The translations under genes were made by a program, and so were the position numbers. Below are positions 60,859 to 64,000 of a DNA stretch of 64,000 nt, one piece after another. Source of the stretch: Martelella sp. HB161492 (GTDB taxonomy: Bacteria; Pseudomonadota; Alphaproteobacteria; Rhizobiales; Rhizobiaceae); the NCBI RefSeq assembly GCF_013184775.1, contig NZ_JAATVV010000014.1, positions 62,001 through 126,000 on the forward strand, in the 5' to 3' direction. Under the pieces are notes generated by a model. It ran no database searches. It was not told the origin of the DNA and saw nothing but the letters and a program-made list of their open reading frames with translations. Each line of letters begins with the position of its first letter. Within the stretch, counting starts at the first letter, position 1.

Positions 60859-61916
60859 GCCTCGGCCTCCTGAACCGGCAGAACACGCATGTCATGCGGG
60901 GTGAAGGAAAGCCCGACCGTATCGCCGATATCAGCCTCGTTCATGCCCATGTTGCGCCGGACCACCAGCAATTCGCCGATCGGCGTTTCAATCGTCAGCA
61001 GCCACTGATTGCCAAGGAAAACCCGCTCCAGCACCTTGCCGGTAAACCGCGGGTTTTCCGGGCTGAACTGAATGCGTTCCGGCCTCAGCGAAATCAGCGC
61101 CGGTCCGGGCCTGAGCTTGACGGGAAGCCCTTCCAGCGTCATCCCGCGACAGTTTAGCACCGAGCCTTCATCACCGGAGGAGATCAGCGTTGCCGACAGA
61201 AGATTGCTTTTGCCGATGAAGGACGAGACGAAGGCAGTCCGCGGCGTGTCATAGATCTCGAAGGGGGCGGCTTCCTGTTCGATGCGCCCCTTTTCCATGA
61301 CCACGACACGATCGGAAAGCGCCAGCGCCTCGGCCTGATCATGGGTGACCATCAACGTCGTGACGCCGGCCTCGCGCTGGATACGGCGCAGCTCGATCTG
61401 CATTTCCTCACGCAGTTTGGCATCGAGGTTGGAAAGCGGCTCATCAAGCAGCAGCAGTTCCGGCTCGATCACCAGCGCGCGTGCAAGGGCCACGCGCTGC
61501 CGCTGGCCGCCGGACATGGCACGCGGATAGCGGTCTGCCAGATGGCTGAGATGGACCAAATCGAGCGCCCGGTCGACGCGTCTCTTGCGCTCATCCTTGG
61601 CAACCTTGCGCATCTCAAGGCCGAAGGAAACATTTTCCGCCGCCGTCATATGCATGAACAGGGCGTAGGTCTGAAACACGATGCCAAGGCCGCGATGGCG
61701 CGCCGGAATGGCCGCGAGGTCGCGCCCGTTCAGCGTGATGTGCCCGGAGCTGACATCTTCGAAGCCGGCAATCATCTGCAGGGTCGTCGTCTTGCCGCAG
61801 CCGGAAGGCCCGAGCAGGGAAACGAAACTGCCGCGTTCGACATTGAAGGAAATACGGTCAACGGCCGTGGTCGGGCCATAACGCTTGGTCAGCGCATTGA
61901 GTTCAAGAAAAGCCAT
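60855..61916 (-). CDS. ABC transporter ATP-binding protein (PotA-like)
   Basis: 353 aa. Walker [11 protein letters not shown] near 36, Q-loop IVFQTYALFMHM, signature MSGGQRQRVALARAL near 134, Walker [17 protein letters not shown]-loop MVTHDQAEAL. C-terminal TOBE domain with PGPALISLRPERIQF near 265. ATG at 61916 chosen because the family starts MAFLELNALTKRYG; the open frame continues to 61955. Weak ribosome site. Confidence 0.9.
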   Translation of the reverse strand: MAFLELNALTKRYGPTTAVDRISFNVERGSFVSLLGPSGCGKTTTLQMIAGFEDVSSGHITLNGRDLAAIPARHRGLGIVFQTYALFMHMTAAENVSFGLEMRKVAKDERKRRVDRALDLVHLSHLADRYPRAMSGGQRQRVALARALVIEPELLLLDEPLSNLDAKLREEMQIELRRIQREAGVTTLMVTHDQAEALALSDRVVVMEKGRIEQEAAPFEIYDTPRTAFVSSFIGKSNLLSATLISSGDEGSVLNCRGMTLEGLPVKLRPGPALISLRPERIQFSPENPRFTGKVLERVFLGNQWLLTIETPIGELLVVRRNMGMNEADIGDTVGLSFTPHDMRVLPVQEAEA

Positions 61917-62021
61917 CTCGCCAAAACTCTCAATCTCAGGAAAAACTGATCGCATCGCCGTTTCGGCCTTCCCGCCGGTTCAGCGAGGGGGGAAGCTTTG
62001 ACGGAAAGGCCGCAACCGGCG

Positions 62022-62101
62022 GCGCCATGAAGCATGGCGCGCCCGATCCGATCTGTGCAAGGGGCGGAGGTGCCGCCGCGGCATTTTCATACCGCGGCGG
62101 C
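62022..62101 (-). promoter_or_regulatory. Two strong hairpins between the solute-binding protein and ATPase genes
   Basis: GCGCCATG/CATGGCGC with loop AAG (62022-62040) and GCCGCCGCGG/CCGCGGCGGC with a 10-nt loop (62072-62101), 17 nt after the binding-protein stop. No T-run follows either. They probably protect or partly terminate the upstream message, raising binding-protein output relative to the membrane parts. Confidence 0.6.
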
Positions 62102-62118
62102 TGCCGTCCATGTTGCGA

Positions 62119-63147
62119 TCAGCGCTCGACCTCGCGGTTCCAGCGCGTCGTCCAGTCCTGACGGTTGGGGTTGATGACATCCCAGTCAACCGTGATCAGC
62201 GAGTTGATCTTGTCGCCATAGGGCAGTGTTTCGGCCAGTGCCGGCGGCAGTTCTGCCTTCTTGTTGACCGGACCGGCGCCCATGGCGTCAGCCAGTTTCA
62301 CCTGGATCTCCGGATCCAGAAGGTAATCGATAAAGGCCTGGGCCTCATCCGAAACGTCGCTGTCAACCACCGGACATGCTGCCAGCATCAGCGCAACAGC
62401 GCCTTCCTTGGGATAGATGAAGCCGGCCGGGAAACCGGTGTCAGCCAGCGACTTGGTGCGGCCTGAGCCCCAGACCGAAAGGGCAATTTCGCCGGACTGG
62501 AACAGTTCCGACATCTTGCCCGAAGACGGTTCGAACACCAGAACATTCGGCGCAACCTCATCGGCCATGGCCGTAAAGCCCGGATCGATATCATTTTCGC
62601 CACCGCCAGCATCGCGCGCCAGCATCACCAAGGCATGCAGGCCATAGGTGTTGCTGATCGGCGGAACCGAGAGGATCTGATTATATTTCGGGTCCTTCAG
62701 GTCTTCCCAGCTGGTCGGCAGATCCCAGCCTTCCTTGGCGAACCAGTCCTTGTTGTAGGTGAAGCCGGTCGCGACAAAGCCGATGCCGATCGCATCCGGG
62801 CTGAACTTGGCGATGTCGTAGACATCGTCCTTGGCGGCGGACTGGGTCATCGGCGCGCAGAAGCCAAGCGCATCCGCCTGATACATCGGGCCATCGTCAA
62901 GGATCACGACGTCGAGTTCCTGGGCACCTTTCTGCGCCTGCAGACGGGCCAGATTTTCCGTCGAATTGCCAGCGACGAAGGCAATCTTCACATCATGGGT
63001 CTTTTCGAATTCCGGGATGATCAGCTCTTTCATCAGCGTTTCAAACGAACCGCCATAGCCGCCAACCGTCAGCGTTTTTGTTTCCGCAAAGGCACTCGTG
63101 GCCAGCAGCGATGCAGCCGCTGCCAGCAAAATTCCGCTCTTCTTCAT
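62119..63147 (-). CDS. ABC transporter periplasmic solute-binding protein, PotD-like
   Basis: 342 aa family 1 receptor. Signal peptide ending LLATSAFAET (cleavage near residue 21). Mature protein starts TLTVGGYGGSFETLMKELII; later ELDVVILDDGPMYQADALGF near 80 and AACPVVDSDVSDEAQAFIDY near 260. ATG at 63147 with GGGGAA upstream. First gene of the operon, so the transported compound presumably feeds the two flavin dehydrogenases. Substrate class inferred: amino acid derivative, opine or polyamine-like amine. Confidence 0.88.
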   Translation of the reverse strand: MKKSGILLAAAASLLATSAFAETKTLTVGGYGGSFETLMKELIIPEFEKTHDVKIAFVAGNSTENLARLQAQKGAQELDVVILDDGPMYQADALGFCAPMTQSAAKDDVYDIAKFSPDAIGIGFVATGFTYNKDWFAKEGWDLPTSWEDLKDPKYNQILSVPPISNTYGLHALVMLARDAGGGENDIDPGFTAMADEVAPNVLVFEPSSGKMSELFQSGEIALSVWGSGRTKSLADTGFPAGFIYPKEGAVALMLAACPVVDSDVSDEAQAFIDYLLDPEIQVKLADAMGAGPVNKKAELPPALAETLPYGDKINSLITVDWDVINPNRQDWTTRWNREVER

Positions 63148-63234
63148 CTTTGTTCCCCTTATCGGTTTTGTATGAAGCACAATGAGTGTCCCTTGACCTT
63201 TGATATTCCGCAAATGATTTAAGTTTGCTTGTCC

Positions 63235-63249
63235 ATAACCATCGGTTAT
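63235..63249. promoter_or_regulatory. LysR-type binding site candidate
   Basis: Perfect palindrome ATAACC-ATC-GGTTAT, which contains the T-N11-A pattern of LysR-family sites. It ends 10 bp before the lysR start and lies 88 bp upstream of the solute-binding protein start, so it could serve both divergent genes. Confidence 0.6.
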
Positions 63250-63259
63250 ATTGATCGAC

Positions 63260-64000
63260 ATGGCCCGGGCAAATATCCGACAGATCGAAGCTTTCAATGC
63301 CGTAATAAAAGGCGGTTCCGTCACCAAGGCGGCCGAAGCGCTGTTCATTTCGCAACCGGCGGTGACCAAGCTGGTACAGGCCTTCGAGCAGTCATGCGGC
63401 TTCAAACTGTTCGTCCGCTCGCAGGGGCGCCTGTTGCCGACCCAGGAAGCACGCCGCCTTTTCTCCGAGACCGAAGGCTTCATGACCGGGGTTGAGCGGA
63501 TCGAAAACACCGCCAATGCCATCCGCACGTCAGAGCGCGGCGATATTTCGGTGGTCGCCTACCCCGCCCTGTCGCTGCGGCTTCTGCCGCGTTATGCAGC
63601 ACGCTTTCTCGCCAACCGACCGGATGTCCGGCTGACCATCCTGACCCGCAATTCCACCGATATCTCCAATTCGATGCTGGCGCGCGCCGCCGATTTCGGC
63701 ATTTCGCTGCGCCCGACGCAGGATACGGGCATCATCTGCCGCCCGTTCCGCGAGAACTGGATGTGCTGTGCCCTGCCGGCCGGACACAGGCTCGCCGGCA
63801 ATGAGGTCATTGATCTGACAGAGATCGAGAACGAACCGCTGATCTGTCTCGGGCAGGACGACCAGTCCAGACGCGTGACCGATGATGCGCTGGCGCGTTT
63901 CGGCGTCAAGGTCCGCCGGCTGATTGATGTTCAGATGGCCGATACCGCCTGCATGCTGGTCAGCGAAGGCCTCGGCATTTCGCTGGTGCCCTCCATCGCC
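63260..64000 (+). CDS. LysR-family transcriptional regulator, 3' end missing
   Basis: 247 residues visible; the window ends inside the effector domain. N-terminal helix-turn-helix: NIRQIEAFNAVIKGGSVTKA and AEALFISQPAVTKLVQAFEQ, then GFKLFVRSQGRLLPT. The effector domain begins near 92 with ISVVAYPALSLRLLP. Resembles regulators of opine and amino acid catabolism (NocR/OccR group). Divergent from the transport and oxidation operon and probably its activator in response to the imported compound. Confidence 0.9.
   Translation, partial: MARANIRQIEAFNAVIKGGSVTKAAEALFISQPAVTKLVQAFEQSCGFKLFVRSQGRLLPTQEARRLFSETEGFMTGVERIENTANAIRTSERGDISVVAYPALSLRLLPRYAARFLANRPDVRLTILTRNSTDISNSMLARAADFGISLRPTQDTGIICRPFRENWMCCALPAGHRLAGNEVIDLTEIENEPLICLGQDDQSRRVTDDALARFGVKVRRLIDVQMADTACMLVSEGLGISLVPSIA

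Noticed and set aside
1-64000. CRISPR arrays, prophage or insertion sequences
   Set aside because: No regularly spaced repeats, integrase or transposase genes were seen, and the three tRNA genes are not flanked by visible att-type repeats.

Overview
The window looks like chromosomal DNA of an alphaproteobacterium of the order Hyphomicrobiales (Rhizobiales), probably Rhizobiaceae or a near relative. Pointers are a split atpI-atpB-atpE-atpF'-atpF operon, an EcfG-NepR-PhyR general stress response locus, a Brucella Omp10-like lipoprotein, GC-rich coding sequence, and strings of genes with 1-8 bp start/stop overlaps. There is no rRNA, CRISPR array, phage or transposase gene. This is gene-dense core and accessory chromosome, not a mobile island.

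Layout. 1-6585: the end of an HlyD/EmrA-type adaptor, then an RND efflux operon with two lipoprotein adaptors and one pump. 6743-10194: tRNA-Gly, a flavin disulfide reductase coupled to a DUF4126 membrane protein, and a DUF475/TerC-like membrane protein behind a long, structured leader. 10198-18506: a hybrid histidine kinase with an N-terminal sodium:solute symporter domain, an aminotransferase, and a TetR regulator divergent from an EmrAB-type pump with a visible operator. 18521-28425: a DctPQM TRAP transporter, tRNA-Leu(CAG), small redox and housekeeping genes, an Omp10-like lipoprotein, succinate-semialdehyde dehydrogenase, a stand-alone Lrp sensor domain, an MFS carrier and folD. 28498-32360: the F0 ATP synthase operon and a CorA-family transporter.

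32548-42166: a LacI-type regulator heads an operon with a PotABCD/iron-class ABC importer, a nucleoside hydrolase and adenine deaminase. This reads as a purine nucleoside uptake and salvage unit, followed by an M20 hydrolase and a phosphoribosyltransferase.

42176-50845 is the most coherent locus. The stress sigma factor EcfG, its anti-sigma NepR and the anti-anti-sigma response regulator PhyR sit between two HRxxN-type histidine kinases. Genes for Dps, a DUF1328 protein, two CsbD-like proteins and a PRC-barrel protein lie among them. Five GGAAC-N16/17-CGTT promoters, the EcfG signature, can be read in front of nepR-ecfG, dps, the DUF1328 gene, the PRC-barrel gene and one csbD gene.

50865-54567: two different DsbB-like proteins, a DUF5993 peptide, a TIGR03032 protein, tRNA-Leu(CAA) and a YqaA/DedA protein. 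54844-64000: a tightly overlapped operon with RidA, two DadA-like flavoproteins, an HcnAB/OoxAC-like electron-transfer pair and an ABC importer, divergent from a LysR regulator cut by the window edge. It probably imports and oxidises an amino acid, opine or similar secondary amine.
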